Source: an uncultured Bacteroidales bacterium (GTDB lineage: Bacteria; Bacteroidota; Bacteroidia; Bacteroidales; UBA932). From it: DNA of 6,554 bases. Positions 6,317 through 6,554 of this stretch are shown one piece after another. The notes below the pieces were generated by a model that made no database searches, was not told where the DNA came from, and saw only the letters and a list, made by a program, of their open reading frames with translations. The position numbers were made by a program, and so were the translations under genes. How positions within the stretch are numbered: the first letter of the stretch is position 1; each line of letters starts with the position of its first letter. The stretch lies in the NCBI GenBank assembly GCA_905235615.1, contig CAJOMB010000086.1:1-6554 (forward strand). The letters are read 5' to 3'.

Positions 6317-6554
6317 ATTTGGCTGCCTTGGAAGGTTTGTCGGGGGTGAGGGTGAAGTTGTAGCTGTAGCTTACCGTGCTCCAGAGGGTGCGTTCCTTCT
6401 CCGGACGGGAGCCCCAGCTGTCGTAGCCGCCCACGCCGCTCATCTTGTAGTCTATGCAAACCTCGGTGAAGTCCCGGGGCGTAACGTCGCAAAGGTGCGT
6501 CTGGGATTTCTGCGGCCCGCCGTCCAGGTCTTCCACGCACAAGCGGAGGACGTT
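6309..6554 (-). CDS. C-terminal fragment of a GH2 beta-galactosidase-type enzyme (5' end outside window)
   Basis: Only the last 81 codons are present; the frame is open through the right edge, reading N-V-L-R-L-C-V-E-D-L at the boundary and stopping with TAA at 6311-6309. The segment TPRDFTEVCIDYKMSGVGG followed by YDSWG matches the end of the LacZ-type C-terminal (small-chain) beta-sandwich domain of GH2 beta-galactosidases, where an R-x-x-x-x-V-x-I-D stretch precedes a conserved G-V-G-G-x-x-S-W-G turn. The family hydrolyses terminal beta-galactosides with a catalytic (alpha/beta)8 domain that lies upstream, outside the window, so activity and signal peptide cannot be judged. The stop overlaps the start of the GH29 gene by 8 nt, making it the upstream partner in the operon. 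The apparent start codon near 6542 is an internal TTG leucine codon. Other GH2 specificities with this C-terminal domain remain possible. Confidence 0.85.
   Translation of the reverse strand, partial: NVLRLCVEDLDGGPQKSQTHLCDVTPRDFTEVCIDYKMSGVGGYDSWGSRPEKERTLWSTVSYSYNFTLTPDKPSKAAKYE

Noticed and set aside
4970..6349. Plus-strand open frame of 459 codons opposite the GH29 gene
   Set aside because: It mirrors the entire GH29 gene and starts beside its stop. The translation shows no family features and has the same antisense composition.

Overview
The window is a glycan-degradation locus from a GC-rich member of the Bacteroidota, most likely order Bacteroidales. The evidence is the enzyme families present (GH2, GH29, GH130, GH92), a lipoprotein signal followed by acidic residues of the kind seen in surface-exported Bacteroidota lipoproteins, -7 boxes of the TAnnTTTG type instead of sigma-70 -10 boxes, and mostly weak Shine-Dalgarno sequences. 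Coding DNA is clearly GC-rich and intergenic DNA is AT-rich. An Alistipes-like or other high-GC Bacteroidales genome would fit, but the genus cannot be fixed from this sequence.

All convincing genes lie on the minus strand, so transcription runs from right to left. From the right edge the order is: the C-terminal end of a GH2 beta-galactosidase-type gene (6309-6554, cut by the window); a GH29 alpha-L-fucosidase lipoprotein (4973-6316); a patatin-like serine hydrolase (4061-4969); a half-length LacI-family regulator (3586-4068); and a cytoplasmic GH130 beta-mannoside phosphorylase-like enzyme (2591-3589). These five are packed with overlaps of 8, 8 and 4 nt and one 3-nt gap, so they very probably form one operon. 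A gap of about 190 nt follows. It holds a weak hairpin/T-tract and two facing 44-nt palindromic repeats (2461-2556). Next comes a secreted GH92 alpha-mannosidase (194-2401), which may have its own promoter. The left edge (1-193) contains a hairpin behind the GH92 gene, a -7 box inside a 30-nt palindrome, and probably the first codons of another minus-strand gene that leaves the window.

Together the enzymes could strip a fucosylated, galactosylated, mannose-containing host-type glycan such as an N-glycan. GH29 and the GH2 enzyme would remove fucose and galactose, GH92 would trim alpha-mannose in the periplasm, and GH130 would phosphorolyse a beta-mannosyl disaccharide in the cytoplasm. The substrate is inferred from families, not shown by the sequence. 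No SusC/SusD pair is visible. The least ordinary items are the LacI protein truncated halfway through its ligand-binding domain, the patatin hydrolase inside a glycosidase operon, the paired palindromic repeats, and the palindrome covering a promoter and start codon at the left edge. I found no convincing wholly new system.
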